Shown here in pieces: positions 27,111-35,975 of a stretch of 64,000 nucleotides of DNA. The stretch lies in NCBI RefSeq assembly GCF_018224615.1, contig NZ_JAGTUK010000002.1:496001-560000 (forward strand), in the 5' to 3' direction. The translations under genes were made by a program, and so were the position numbers. Each line of letters opens with the position of its first letter. Within the stretch, counting starts at the first letter, position 1. Under the pieces are notes generated by a model. It saw only the letters and a list, made by a program, of their open reading frames with translations, was not told where the DNA came from and searched no databases. The DNA comes from Microbacterium paraoxydans (GTDB lineage Bacteria > Actinomycetota > Actinomycetes > Actinomycetales > Microbacteriaceae).

Positions 27111-27487
27111 TCAAGCACGCCATCTCCACTCCCTCCGCACCGGCGCCCGTCGGCCCCTACTCCCAGGGCATCGTCGCCGGAGGGCTGCTGTTCCTTGCGG
27201 GGCAGGGCCCGTTCGACGAGGGGGGTGCTCTCGTGGGCGAGACGTTCGCCGCGCAGGCGCATCGGACCTTCCAGAACCTGCAGGCGGTCGCGGCGGCGGC
27301 CGGAACCGACCTCGGCGCCGCGGTGCGACTCGGAGCGTATCTGAACGACCTCGGCGACTTCGAGGAGTTCAATGCGATCGCGGCGCAGTACCTGCCCGAG
27401 CCCTTCCCCGCGCGCACGACGATCAAGGTCGAGCTGATGGGCTTCCTGATCGAGCTGGACGCCGTGCTCCTGGTGGATCGTGGCTGA
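27107..27487 (+). CDS. RidA family enamine/imine deaminase
   Basis: This 126-residue protein has the YjgF/RidA trimer fold pattern: VGPYSQGIVAGGLLFLAGQ at the N-terminus and PARTTIKVEL, with the key Arg103, near the C-terminus; Glu116 is in the usual acidic position. RidA hydrolyses 2-aminoacrylate and related enamines that PLP dehydratases release. Its position two genes after a D-serine dehydratase-like enzyme fits that role closely. The ATG overlaps the previous stop by 4 bp; the operon ends here, followed by a strong hairpin. Confidence 0.92.
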   Translation: MIKHAISTPSAPAPVGPYSQGIVAGGLLFLAGQGPFDEGGALVGETFAAQAHRTFQNLQAVAAAAGTDLGAAVRLGAYLNDLGDFEEFNAIAAQYLPEPFPARTTIKVELMGFLIELDAVLLVDRG

Positions 27488-27493
27488 CCGGTC

Positions 27494-27536
27494 GCGGGGT
27501 CCGGTGCGCGCGCATCCCCGCGGCACCGGACCCCGC
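27494..27536. terminator. Bidirectional hairpin terminator between convergent genes
   Basis: A perfect 14-bp inverted repeat (GCGGGGTCCGGTGC and its complement) with a 15-nt loop lies in the 55-bp gap between RidA (plus) and the DapA-family gene (minus). There is no strong U-tract, which is common in high-GC actinobacteria. Its place between convergent genes supports termination from both sides. Confidence 0.75.
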
Positions 27537-27542
27537 CCGCCG

Positions 27543-28445
27543 TCATGCCACCGCACGTCGCAGCAGCTCGACCTGCGTATCGAGGAACCGCGCGGTCGGC
27601 GGGTCGATCGCATAGGTCACCGGCCCGCGCATCCGCGCATCGGTGAAGACCCCCTGGGCGACGAGCGACCGCTTCTCGAACGCCACGTAGCCGTCCAGTC
27701 CGGGCACCATCGAGATGATCGCGGTGAGGGGGTTGCTGATCGCCAGGGCGCGGTCGTCGTCTCCCGCCTGCAGCGCAGCCCACAGCGCGCTCACCGCCCA
27801 GATCAGGTCCGGCCCCGGCATCGTGCCGACGATGCCCCGCGCGAAGGTGTCGAGCAGTGCCATGCCGCCCGAGCCGTCCAGGATGCGAGCCCGGTCGGAG
27901 GTTGCCGCGAGCAGGGCGGACGCGCGCTGCCCGAGCGGCTCGGTCTCGGGCTTGAGCAGCAGCCGCTCGTGGCCGAAGCGCTGCACGAGGGCCGCCTGCA
28001 CTTCCACGGGGATCGAGGCGCCGACGTATCCGCTCGCGTCCTGCAGGATCACCGGCATTCCTGCGGCATCGACGACCTCCTCGAGGTAGGCCACCAGCTG
28101 CGGCTCCGAGACCGGAGAGAGCAGCGGAGGCGTGACCATCACGGCATCCGCACCCGCGTCTCGTGCGTGCAGGCAGAGTTCGCGCGCCGTGCGCGTGCTC
28201 TCCGCTCCCACGCTCACGACGACGGGTCCTCGTCCGCGGGCGAACCGCACGGCGAGGGCGTTCAGTGCCATCCGCTCCGCGGTGCTCAGGCGGAGGATCT
28301 CCGAGACCATCGCGACGACGATGCCGTCCGCGCCGTTGGCGAAGAGCCAGTCGATCTCGGCGTCGAGCTGGACGGGGTCGATCTCCCACTGGTCGTCGAA
28401 GGGCGTCGCGATGACGGGCAGGACGCCGCTGAGGCTGTCGGTCAC
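27543..28445 (-). CDS. Dihydrodipicolinate synthase/N-acetylneuraminate lyase family aldolase
   Basis: This 300-residue class I aldolase has the TIM-barrel family pattern with Tyr140 (ASGY) and the Schiff-base Lys165 (LLLKPE), close to the Tyr137/Lys165 pair of N-acetylneuraminate lyase. The usual GTTGE/GSTGE loop is changed to AMVSEILRLS, so true lysine biosynthesis is unlikely; a keto-deoxy sugar acid or sialic-acid-like substrate is more likely. I chose the GTG at 28445 because GGAGAACCCC precedes it and the conserved sequence begins there. It faces away from the IclR gene, with a 131-bp shared regulatory gap. Confidence 0.82.
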   Translation of the reverse strand: MTDSLSGVLPVIATPFDDQWEIDPVQLDAEIDWLFANGADGIVVAMVSEILRLSTAERMALNALAVRFARGRGPVVVSVGAESTRTARELCLHARDAGADAVMVTPPLLSPVSEPQLVAYLEEVVDAAGMPVILQDASGYVGASIPVEVQAALVQRFGHERLLLKPETEPLGQRASALLAATSDRARILDGSGGMALLDTFARGIVGTMPGPDLIWAVSALWAALQAGDDDRALAISNPLTAIISMVPGLDGYVAFEKRSLVAQGVFTDARMRGPVTYAIDPPTARFLDTQVELLRRAVA

Positions 28446-28576
28446 GGGGTTCTCCTGTTCGGTAGGGCAGTCGCCTATTCGGCGCTCGCCACGGTAGGCA
28501 GCGGGCACGCGACCGGCCAACAACTGTGCGGCCAGGCCGAATCCTGGCGCGCGCGGCATCACGAGAGGGGCTGCTG

Positions 28577-29395
28577 ATGGAGGGTGCGGGGCGGAAGAAG
28601 ACCGGAGTGCAGAGCGTCGACCGGGCGATCGATGTGCTGGAGGCGCTCATCGGCTCGGCGCGCGGTGCCACGGTGACGGAGGTCGCGGCCGCGGTGGGCG
28701 GATCGAAGAGTGCGGTGTTCGCGACGCTGCAGACGCTGTGTGCGCGCGGGTTCGTGCGCTCGACGGGGTCGGGCATGGAACGGCGCTATGCGCTCGGCCT
28801 CCGACTGACATTCCTGGGGGAGGTCGCGCTGTCGCGGGTCTCCCTGCGTGACCTGGCGATGCCGCACCTGCGGGCGCTCACCGACGAGATCGACCTGACG
28901 TCGCGGGTCGCGACGCGCGTGGACAACTATGTGGTGGTCGTCGGGCGGGTGGAGAGTACGAGCGGTGTGCGGTTCGAGCTGCACATGGGGCAGAAGGAGT
29001 ACCTGCACTCGTCGTCGGTGGGGAAGGCGATCCTGTCGACGCTGCCCGATGACGAGGTGGCGGCGACGATGTCGCGGACGTCGATGGTGCGCCGCACCGC
29101 ACGGACCGTGTCGAGCGTGCCGGCGCTCCTGGACGATCTCGCGCGGACCCGCGAGCGCGGGTTCTCGATCGATGACGAGGAGGATGCCGACGGCGTGGTG
29201 TGCATCGGCGCGCCGATCTTCGACCGCAGCCGTCGGGCGACGAGCGCGGTGAGCGTGACGCGGCTGAAGGCGGGCTTCTCCCGCACCGAGATCCTGCGCG
29301 TCGGTCGCACGGTGGCCGACCACGCCGAGCGCATCTCGTTCGCGCTCGGGAACGTCAGTCCGGCATTCGGTTCCGACGAACACCATTTCGCCTGA
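28577..29395 (+). CDS. IclR family transcriptional regulator
   Basis: This 272-residue regulator has an N-terminal winged helix (about residues 15-75: SVDRAIDVLEALI, then TVTEVAAAVGGSKSAVFATLQTL) and a C-terminal IclR effector domain (about 85-260) with the typical LHSSSVGKAILSTLPDDEV and FSIDDEEDADGVVCIGAPIFD. It is divergent from the DapA-family gene and is probably its regulator; the amidohydrolase at 29442 follows closely. The ATG at 28577 is preceded by GAGAGGGGCTGCTG. No clear inverted repeat was found in the 131-bp gap. Confidence 0.92.
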   Translation: MEGAGRKKTGVQSVDRAIDVLEALIGSARGATVTEVAAAVGGSKSAVFATLQTLCARGFVRSTGSGMERRYALGLRLTFLGEVALSRVSLRDLAMPHLRALTDEIDLTSRVATRVDNYVVVVGRVESTSGVRFELHMGQKEYLHSSSVGKAILSTLPDDEVAATMSRTSMVRRTARTVSSVPALLDDLARTRERGFSIDDEEDADGVVCIGAPIFDRSRRATSAVSVTRLKAGFSRTEILRVGRTVADHAERISFALGNVSPAFGSDEHHFA

Positions 29396-29441
29396 GCGCA
29401 CGCCCCGGATGACCATGGCGGAAAGAGAGAGGGAGTGTCCC

Positions 29442-30302
29442 ATGATCGTCGATGTCCATGCCCACCTGTTCGATCAGCATCGCCACCTCGGCGACACCTT
29501 CGTGGCGCAAGCGGGCAAGGCCGCCGGCCACGAGGTGGACCTGAGCACCCACTGGTCCCAGTACTGGGACACCGCGCCGGACGAGACGGTCGCCCTCGTG
29601 ATCGGCGGGAAAGCGCGCCTGTCGGGGATCTGGGTCGAGGATGAGGATGTTGCGGCGTTCGTGGCGTCGGTGAACGGCCGGGCCGTCGGATTCCTCTCGC
29701 TGGATCCCACGCAGCCCGGCTGGTGGGACGAGCTCGTCCACGCCCACCGCGATCTGGGCCTGCGGGGCATCAAGCTCATGCCGATGTACGCCGGGTTCGA
29801 TCCGGCCGCCGCGGAGTTCGAGCCGCTGTGGGCCTACGCCGAGAGCAACGGGCTTCCGGTGCTGATGCACACGGGGACGACCTTCATGAGCCAGGCGGTG
29901 CTGGCCTACGCCCGACCCGGGATCGCCGACGAGATCGCTCGCCGCCACCCCGAGCTGCGGTTGATTCTCGCGCACATGGGTCATCCCTACGAGGGGGAGT
30001 GCATCGCCGTCATCCGCAAGCATCCGCATGTCTACGCGGACATCAGCGCGCTTCACTATCGCCCGTTCCAGCTCTGGAACACGCTGATGCTCGTGCAGGA
30101 GTACGGCGTCTGGCACAAGCTGCTGTTCGGCAGTGACTTCCCCTTCACGACGGTGAACGACACGATCGCGGGACTCCGCCGGATCGGGGGGATCGTGGCG
30201 CCGGGGTTCGAGCCGCTGTCGATGATCGAGATCGACGCGCTCGTCCAGCGCGATGCGCTCAGTCTGCTCGGACTGCCCCTCCCGACGCGCGACGGTTCCT
30301 GA
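29442..30302 (+). CDS. Amidohydrolase-2 family protein
   Basis: This 286-residue protein has the metal-dependent TIM-barrel pattern: VDVHAHLFD at residues 3-11 (His-x-His), RGIKLMPMYAGFD, LPVLMHTGT, ILAHMGHPYEGE and LLFGSDFPF with the terminal Asp. Relatives are lactonases and decarboxylases acting on sugar lactones or aromatic acids. I chose the ATG at 29442 because AGAGAGGGAG precedes it; the ATG at 29409 has no ribosome site and adds a non-conserved extension. It follows the IclR gene by 46 bp, so co-regulation is likely. Confidence 0.85.
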   Translation: MIVDVHAHLFDQHRHLGDTFVAQAGKAAGHEVDLSTHWSQYWDTAPDETVALVIGGKARLSGIWVEDEDVAAFVASVNGRAVGFLSLDPTQPGWWDELVHAHRDLGLRGIKLMPMYAGFDPAAAEFEPLWAYAESNGLPVLMHTGTTFMSQAVLAYARPGIADEIARRHPELRLILAHMGHPYEGECIAVIRKHPHVYADISALHYRPFQLWNTLMLVQEYGVWHKLLFGSDFPFTTVNDTIAGLRRIGGIVAPGFEPLSMIEIDALVQRDALSLLGLPLPTRDGS

Positions 30303-30426
30303 CCAGCGGGACGCGGGGCTGCCGACCCCGGGTTCACCGGACCGGGAGACGGGTTTCGGGTTTTCCCTCCCGCTTGTTCCGGAGGGCCCCCTGTCGCGCG
30401 CGCGGCGGCGGCGGAAGTCTGGCTGC

Positions 30427-30960
30427 ATGACGCTCCGCATCCTGATCCGCACCTGGCTCGTGAGCCTGGTCGGCTGCCTTCCCCTGCTCGCCCTGCTGCT
30501 CGTGCCCCAGCTGTTCCGCAGTCGCGCCGGCAATGAGCAACTGCTGCTGCTCGGCACGGGGCTGCTGCTGCTCCTGCTGGTCGCGGCGTTCCTTGCGGCA
30601 CCGGTGCTCTCCGCGGTCGCGACCCCCGAGGCGGGCCGCTGGGACCGGGGGAGGGCATGGCGGTCGGCCGGGGCGGTCTGGCGCTCTCGTCGCGGGGCCG
30701 CGGTCGGCGCTCTCGTCGCGGGGGTCGCGGTGTACGCGCTCGGGCAGGTGCTGGCGTACGGCGTCGGCGAGGTCGTGCCGCCCTTCGCCGACAACCCGGC
30801 CCACGCGACCGACCCGGCACAGCCGGCGTGGATCGTGCACTATCCGGCCTACGTGCTCCAGGCGCTGGTGATCTACGCGACCACCACGCTGGCCGTCGCG
30901 GTGTACGCGACCCTGCTGCGACGCCCTTCGCGAAGCACCGCGAATTACTTGACGACGTAA
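30427..30960 (+). CDS. Small integral membrane protein of unknown function
   Basis: This 177-residue protein has four predicted membrane helices, starting near residues 8-27, 39-62, 88-112 and 143-165, with Arg-rich cytoplasmic segments (GRWDRGRAWRSAG). I recognise no family. The ATG at 30427 opens with TLRILIRTWLVSLVGC. The stop codon overlaps the palindromic operator for the following GH97 gene, so it precedes but probably does not share control with that gene. The 124-bp gap upstream shows nothing recognisable. Confidence 0.65.
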   Translation: MTLRILIRTWLVSLVGCLPLLALLLVPQLFRSRAGNEQLLLLGTGLLLLLLVAAFLAAPVLSAVATPEAGRWDRGRAWRSAGAVWRSRRGAAVGALVAGVAVYALGQVLAYGVGEVVPPFADNPAHATDPAQPAWIVHYPAYVLQALVIYATTTLAVAVYATLLRRPSRSTANYLTT

Positions 30961-30980
30961 TTTTACGGTGTCAATATAGT
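30949..30980 (+). promoter_or_regulatory. Promoter and 26-bp palindromic operator for the secreted GH97 gene
   Basis: The sequence 30949-30974 reads TTGAC-N2-CGTAA-N2-TTACG-N2-GTCAA, an inverted repeat matching at 20 of 26 positions. Its left arm is also a -35 element (TTGACG, 30949-30954). AT-rich -10 candidates lie at its right edge (CAATAT at 17-bp spacing; TATAGT at 20 bp). A repressor here would cover the whole promoter. The length and symmetry fit ROK-type operators, and the ROK gene at 41599 is the obvious candidate regulator; this link is inference. Confidence 0.72.
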
Positions 30981-31014
30981 CGCGCTACCGCGACGACGCG
31001 GGGCGGAAGGAGCC

Positions 31015-33732
31015 ATGATGGCGAAACTTCGGAGAACCTCGCTGGCCACGGTGGCCGCGCTCGTTCTATCCCTGGGGGTGCTCGCGTCGGCCCCACCGGC
31101 GCTCGCAGCCACCGACCACACGGTCACCTCACCCGACGGGCAGACGTCGCTCACCGTGCGACACGAGAACGACGGCTCCCTGTCGTACTCGGTCGTGCAG
31201 GGCGGCGTGGCCGTGATCGACAGCTCGAAGATGGGCGTCGTGACGGCGGCCGTCGACCTGTCGACTGGCCTCACGTTCAGCACCGAGACCACCACGCCCG
31301 TGGTGCAGAACTACTCCCTCGTCGAGCACTTCGACGGCCCCATCTCGTCGTCTGCCAACCAGATGACGCTCACCTTCACCCGCGGATCCGCCCAGCTCGC
31401 GGTCGTGGTGCGCGCCCAGAACGACGGCGTCGCGTTCCGCTATCAGGTGTCGGGCGTGGGCTCGACCACCATCACCCGCGAGGCCACCACGTTCGCGCTT
31501 CCCGTGAACACCGGGCTGTGGGCGAGCGACTACCGCGAGGCGAAGGACTACGAGGACGCCTACCCGTACGTCTCCGCCATGTCGATGGGGTCGCGCCACT
31601 TCGCGATGCCGACGCTCGCCAGCCTCTCGAACAACGCCAAGTGGGCACTGATCTCCGAGGCCGCCGTGTACGTCGACCCCACCTACCCGGCGGTGCGCCT
31701 CGACGCGCAGGGCAACAACAACCGCACGCTGAAGGTGCAACTGCCCGGCCCGGACGGCAACGTGTTCGACACCTCCACCGCCGGCACCCAGGTCGCCACG
31801 AGCGGCGCGTTCGCCACGCCGTGGCGCGCGATCGCCGTCAGCTCCTCGCTCGACGCCATCGTCAACACCTCGCTCATCACCGACCTCAATCCGGCCCCCG
31901 CGGCCGGCACCGACACCTCCTGGATCCGTCCGGGCAAGGCCCTGTGGTCGTGGTGGTCCAACGAGGAGAAGGCCTCCGAGGGCGACGACATGCTGCGCTC
32001 GCAGAAGGAGTACATCGACACCGCCGAACAGCTGAACATGCAGTACGTCACGGTGGACTGCTGCTACAACGACGGCGACGGTTCGATCGAGCAGCTCGTC
32101 GCCTACGGCAAGAAGCGCGACATCGGCGTGTTCATCTGGAAGAACAAGGGCGACTACGTCAACAGCGACGGCAGCTACTACACCCAGGCGCAGATCGACA
32201 CCGCGATGCAGGCCATCGCGAATCGCGGGGTCGCGGGCGTGAAGATCGACTTCATGCAGTCCGACCGGCTGGAGACCATGGCGCTGTACGACCGGATCGC
32301 GAAGGCCGCGATGAAGGCGAAGGTGCTCGTCAACTTCCACGGCAGCACGAAGCCCGCCGGTGAGAACCGCACGTACCCGAACCTGATCACCTCGGAGGCC
32401 GTGCTGGGCAGCGAGCAGTACAAGTACGGGCGCCCGCCCACGGGGACCGACACCGCGACGTATCCGTTCACGCGCAACCCGATCGGCGGCATGGACATGA
32501 CGCCGGTGATCTTCTCCAACTCCAACCTCCTCACGACCCACGCCCACCAGCTCGCGCAGAGCGTGCTGTTCAGCTCGGCCATGCAGCACTTCGCCGACTC
32601 GGCCGCCGCTTACGAGACCTGGGTGGGACGGCACGTGCTGAGCGCGGTGCCGACCGTGTGGGACGAGAGCCGCCTGATCGAGGGGTTCCCGGGCGACTAC
32701 GCCACGATCGCCCGGCGCACGGGATCGGACTGGTTCATCGGCTCGGTGTCCGACGCCGCCCGCACCACGAACATCCCGCTGACGTTCCTCGGTGCCGGCA
32801 CCTACACCGCCACGCTGTTCAAGGACGGCGCGACCGACCGGCAGATCGTGACCGAGACGCGCACCGTGACGTCGAGCTCGACCCTCGCGATCCCGGTGCG
32901 GGCGAACGGCGGCCTGACGGTGCAGATCAGCGCCACCCCGCTGCCGTTCACCGGCACCAGCGACCGCGTGCTGGAGGCGGAGGCGAGCGGAAACACGCTC
33001 TCCGGCGGAGCGGGCGTCGCCGCGTGCCCCGGCTGCTCCGGCGGCTCGAAGGTCGGCAACCTCGGCAACGGCGCCAGCGTGCGCTTCAACGGCGTCCAGG
33101 CCGCGACGGCCGGGACGTACGTGCTGCGGGTGGGCTACCTCTCCGAAGACCCGCGCTCCTTCACGGTCTCGGTCAACGGCGGCGCCGCGCAGACCGTCAG
33201 CCCTCCGCGCTCCGGCAAGGGCAACGCGGGCAACCCGAGCGGCTGGGACATCGTCCGCGACGTCGAGGTGCCCGTGACCCTCGCGGCCGGCGCCAACACC
33301 ATCACGATCGGCGGGAGCAGCTACGCCCCCGACATCGACCGCGTGATCGTCCTGCGCTCGTACGAGGCCGAGGCGGCGGGCAACACCCGCACGGGCACCG
33401 CGGCGGTCGTGGCGTGCACGGGACCGGAGTGCTCCGGCCAGAAGGTCGGCGACCTGTACGGCGCCTCGACGCTCGCGTTCACCGGGGTGCAGGCGCAGCA
33501 GGCGGGGTCGACGACCGTGCACATCCGGTACGCGGCCGCCACGGCGCGCTCGGTGCAGATCCGGGTGAACGGGGGCCCTCCGATCACGGTCGCGTTCCCG
33601 GTCACCGCCGACTGGAACGACATCAGCACGCAGACCGTGCACCTGCCGCTCGCGGCGGGCGCCAACACCATCACGTTCGACGCGGCCGGGGGCTACGCGC
33701 CCGACATCGACCGCATCATCGTGCGGCAGTAG
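31015..33732 (+). CDS. Secreted glycoside hydrolase family 97 with two C-terminal beta-sandwich modules
   Basis: This 905-residue enzyme has a signal peptide (to about residue 32, ALAATD), the GH97 N-terminal beta-sandwich (about 35-300), a TIM barrel (about 300-570) and a beta domain. The motif VKIDFMQSD supplies Asp412 and ITSEAVLGSE supplies Glu461; an Asp at the first site is the nucleophile pattern of the retaining (alpha-galactosidase) GH97 group, not of SusB-type alpha-glucosidases. Two similar CBM35/6-like modules follow (about 650-780 and 785-905), each with EAEA, VGDL/VGNL and a YAPDIDR(V/I)IV ending. A second ATG three bases downstream is possible. Extracellular alpha-galactoside breakdown is the expected role. 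Confidence 0.88.
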   Translation: MMAKLRRTSLATVAALVLSLGVLASAPPALAATDHTVTSPDGQTSLTVRHENDGSLSYSVVQGGVAVIDSSKMGVVTAAVDLSTGLTFSTETTTPVVQNYSLVEHFDGPISSSANQMTLTFTRGSAQLAVVVRAQNDGVAFRYQVSGVGSTTITREATTFALPVNTGLWASDYREAKDYEDAYPYVSAMSMGSRHFAMPTLASLSNNAKWALISEAAVYVDPTYPAVRLDAQGNNNRTLKVQLPGPDGNVFDTSTAGTQVATSGAFATPWRAIAVSSSLDAIVNTSLITDLNPAPAAGTDTSWIRPGKALWSWWSNEEKASEGDDMLRSQKEYIDTAEQLNMQYVTVDCCYNDGDGSIEQLVAYGKKRDIGVFIWKNKGDYVNSDGSYYTQAQIDTAMQAIANRGVAGVKIDFMQSDRLETMALYDRIAKAAMKAKVLVNFHGSTKPAGENRTYPNLITSEAVLGSEQYKYGRPPTGTDTATYPFTRNPIGGMDMTPVIFSNSNLLTTHAHQLAQSVLFSSAMQHFADSAAAYETWVGRHVLSAVPTVWDESRLIEGFPGDYATIARRTGSDWFIGSVSDAARTTNIPLTFLGAGTYTATLFKDGATDRQIVTETRTVTSSSTLAIPVRANGGLTVQISATPLPFTGTSDRVLEAEASGNTLSGGAGVAACPGCSGGSKVGNLGNGASVRFNGVQAATAGTYVLRVGYLSEDPRSFTVSVNGGAAQTVSPPRSGKGNAGNPSGWDIVRDVEVPVTLAAGANTITIGGSSYAPDIDRVIVLRSYEAEAAGNTRTGTAAVVACTGPECSGQKVGDLYGASTLAFTGVQAQQAGSTTVHIRYAAATARSVQIRVNGGPPITVAFPVTADWNDISTQTVHLPLAAGANTITFDAAGGYAPDIDRIIVRQ

Positions 33733-33746
33733 CGCCGGGCACACCG

Positions 33747-33779
33747 GAGGGGCGGCGCGAACTCCTCGCGCCGCCCCTC
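33747..33779. terminator. Bidirectional hairpin terminator
   Basis: A perfect 14-bp stem (GAGGGGCGGCGCGA and complement) with a 5-nt ACTCC loop fills the 56-bp gap between the convergent GH97 and GH36 genes. Confidence 0.8.
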
Positions 33780-33788
33780 GTGCGTGCC

Positions 33789-35975
33789 TCAGCGACCGGT
33801 GGTCGCGGTGAGGTGCAGCAGCATCGCCTGGCCCGGGTTCAGCACCGGCAGCGGGAGGCCCTGCGCCAGCACAGCCCCGGTGAACTCCCGCTCGGACGCG
33901 GCCGCGATCCACTCCGGGTCGGCCACCTGATGCCGGTGTGCGGCCCCCACCTCTTCGCGGAGGCGCACGCGGTACCGCCGTGCGGGGTCGAGCCCGGGGA
34001 TCGGCACGCGGGGGCTGTGCGCGGTCGCACTGGTCGCGGTCCTGGCCCACGCGAACACCGCCTCGGTCTGCGTGGCGTCCACGACTCCGTGCAGGAGCGC
34101 CCCCGTGTCCACGTCGTCCGCGCGGACGGTCGTGCCGCCGTGCAGCAGGCCGCGCAGTTCGCGGTACAGCGCGGTCCACGCCGCGACCTGCGCCTTCTCC
34201 TGCGGGGTGAGGCGGGTCAGATCCCACTCCAGCCCGGCGTGCCCGAACAGCGCCGTGATCGCGCGGAACGAGAAGTCGGCGTGCCGGTGGGTCGTGTGCG
34301 ACTCGGTCGGGCCCACGTGCGCGCCGATCAGCTCGGGCGGCAGAAGCGTCTGCGTCCAGCGCTGGATGGCCTGCCGCTCGACCGGGTCGTTACAGTCGGA
34401 GGCCCACACGCGGTCGGTGTAGCGCAGGATGCCCAGGTCGGCCCTGGCCCCGCCGCTCGCGCACGACTCGACCTCCAGGTGCGGGTGGCGGCGGCGCAGC
34501 TCCTCGAACACGCGGTACACGCCGAGCGTGTGCGCGTGCACGCGACGGTTGCCGCGGGGGCCGGTGGCGGCGTGCAGGTCGCGGTTGTGGTCCCACTTGA
34601 GGAAGTCCGCGGCGGACGACACCACGATGTCGTCGAGGCGCTCGACCAGGTATGACACGACCTCGTCCTGCGAGAGGTCGAGCACGAACTGGTGCCGCGA
34701 CTCGAGCCGCGGGTCCTCGCCGAGGATCCAGTCGGGGTGGGCGCGCGCGAGGTCGGAGTCGGGGTTGACCATCTCCGGCTCCACCCACAGCCCGAACTGC
34801 ATGCCCAGGCCGTGCACGTGGTCGGCGAGGGGCCGCAACCCCTGCGGCCACACGGTCTCGTCGACGTACCAGTCGCCCAGTCCCGCGGTGTCGCCCCGGC
34901 GGCCGTGGAACCAGCCGTCGTCGAGCACGAACCGCTCCACGCCGACCTCCGCCGCGAGCCGGGCGAGCTCGCTGAGGGTGTCGAAGTCGTGGTCGAAGTG
35001 GACCGCCTCCCACGTGTTGAGCAGCAGCGGGCGCGGTGTGCGCGGGTGGGTGGGCCGCGCGCGGAGGGAGTCGTGGAAGCGCGCGGTGAGCCCGTCGAGC
35101 CCGTGGTCGCTCCAGGCGAACAGGGCCGCAGGGGAGTGGTAGGACTCGCCGGGACCGAGCCCGGCCTCGCCCGCGTCGAGCAGCTCGCCGGCGCCGAGCA
35201 CGCTGCTGTGCACGCCCGCGCCCTCGGGCAGTCGCTCGACGAGCACCTCCTGGTTTCCGCTCCACGCCAGGTGCGCGGCCCACACCTCGCCGCTGCGGAA
35301 CCGGAAGCCGCGCGTGCCGGCCGTGGTGAGGAAGGCGGAGTCGTGGCCGGGGCGTCCGCGGCGGGAGGAGCGCAGCCAGGTGCCGTCGCGGAGCTCGGAG
35401 CGCTGCGGATCGTGCTCGTGCGTCCAGCGGCCGGTGAAGTCGAGCAGCTCCTGCGCGCGGGCGGGAAGCGGCAGCAGCAACCGGGCGGCTGCGACGTCGA
35501 TCCAGCGGTCGGGGGTGCGGTTGTCGATGCGCACGTCGGCGTGCAGCACCCCGGCCGCGTCGAGACGATAGGCGAAGACCGCGTCGACCGCGCCGCTCTC
35601 GTCGCGGAGCGTGAAGCGCACGCCCTCGTCGTCGTGGTCGACTCCGTGGAGCTGGAAGCGCTCGATCACGACGTCGTCGTCGCGCACGTCGAGCGCGGGG
35701 GTGCCCGACCACCCGAAGGCGCGGGAGGCGGCGATCGAGAACGAGCGGGGGAGGTCGAGCGAGCTGTTCATGGCCGCGGGGCTCGTAGTGGCCAGGAGGC
35801 CCGCGAGGTCGGCCTCGCCGAGAGCGGCGCCCCAGTGTGCGACGGACGGGAGCCCGAAAACGTCGAACGCGAAGACGATGCTCGTCCCGGAGCGCGAGAG
35901 GTGGGCGTACTCGGGCGTGACCGTCACCCCGTCCCGGACTTTCTGTTCATCGTGAAGTTTCATACTTGACGTCAT
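33789..35975 (-). CDS. Alpha-galactosidase, glycoside hydrolase family 36
   Basis: This 728-residue cytoplasmic enzyme (no signal peptide) shows the GH36 N-terminal beta-supersandwich and the catalytic TIM barrel. FLKWDHNRD supplies the nucleophile Asp462, and SCASGGARADLG supplies the acid/base Asp513; the barrel-opening VLDDGWF and the WVEPEMVNPDS segment are also characteristic. It removes terminal alpha-galactose from raffinose- or melibiose-type oligosaccharides after import. Two ATG starts, 35975 and 35963, are possible; no ribosome site is visible before either, so leaderless initiation is likely. It diverges from the cytoplasmic GH97 across a gap of about 70 bp. Confidence 0.93.
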   Translation of the reverse strand: MTSSMKLHDEQKVRDGVTVTPEYAHLSRSGTSIVFAFDVFGLPSVAHWGAALGEADLAGLLATTSPAAMNSSLDLPRSFSIAASRAFGWSGTPALDVRDDDVVIERFQLHGVDHDDEGVRFTLRDESGAVDAVFAYRLDAAGVLHADVRIDNRTPDRWIDVAAARLLLPLPARAQELLDFTGRWTHEHDPQRSELRDGTWLRSSRRGRPGHDSAFLTTAGTRGFRFRSGEVWAAHLAWSGNQEVLVERLPEGAGVHSSVLGAGELLDAGEAGLGPGESYHSPAALFAWSDHGLDGLTARFHDSLRARPTHPRTPRPLLLNTWEAVHFDHDFDTLSELARLAAEVGVERFVLDDGWFHGRRGDTAGLGDWYVDETVWPQGLRPLADHVHGLGMQFGLWVEPEMVNPDSDLARAHPDWILGEDPRLESRHQFVLDLSQDEVVSYLVERLDDIVVSSAADFLKWDHNRDLHAATGPRGNRRVHAHTLGVYRVFEELRRRHPHLEVESCASGGARADLGILRYTDRVWASDCNDPVERQAIQRWTQTLLPPELIGAHVGPTESHTTHRHADFSFRAITALFGHAGLEWDLTRLTPQEKAQVAAWTALYRELRGLLHGGTTVRADDVDTGALLHGVVDATQTEAVFAWARTATSATAHSPRVPIPGLDPARRYRVRLREEVGAAHRHQVADPEWIAAASEREFTGAVLAQGLPLPVLNPGQAMLLHLTATTGR

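Noticed and set aside
28446..28576. Operator between the DapA-family and IclR genes
   Set aside because: The short TTCGG repeats in the gap have no consistent symmetry or spacing, so I cannot support a site.
31129..34227. A 1032-codon open frame on the minus strand across the GH97 gene
   Set aside because: It is antisense to a gene with clear catalytic motifs, and its product is Arg/Gly/His-rich without any family pattern. High GC content leaves such frames open by chance.
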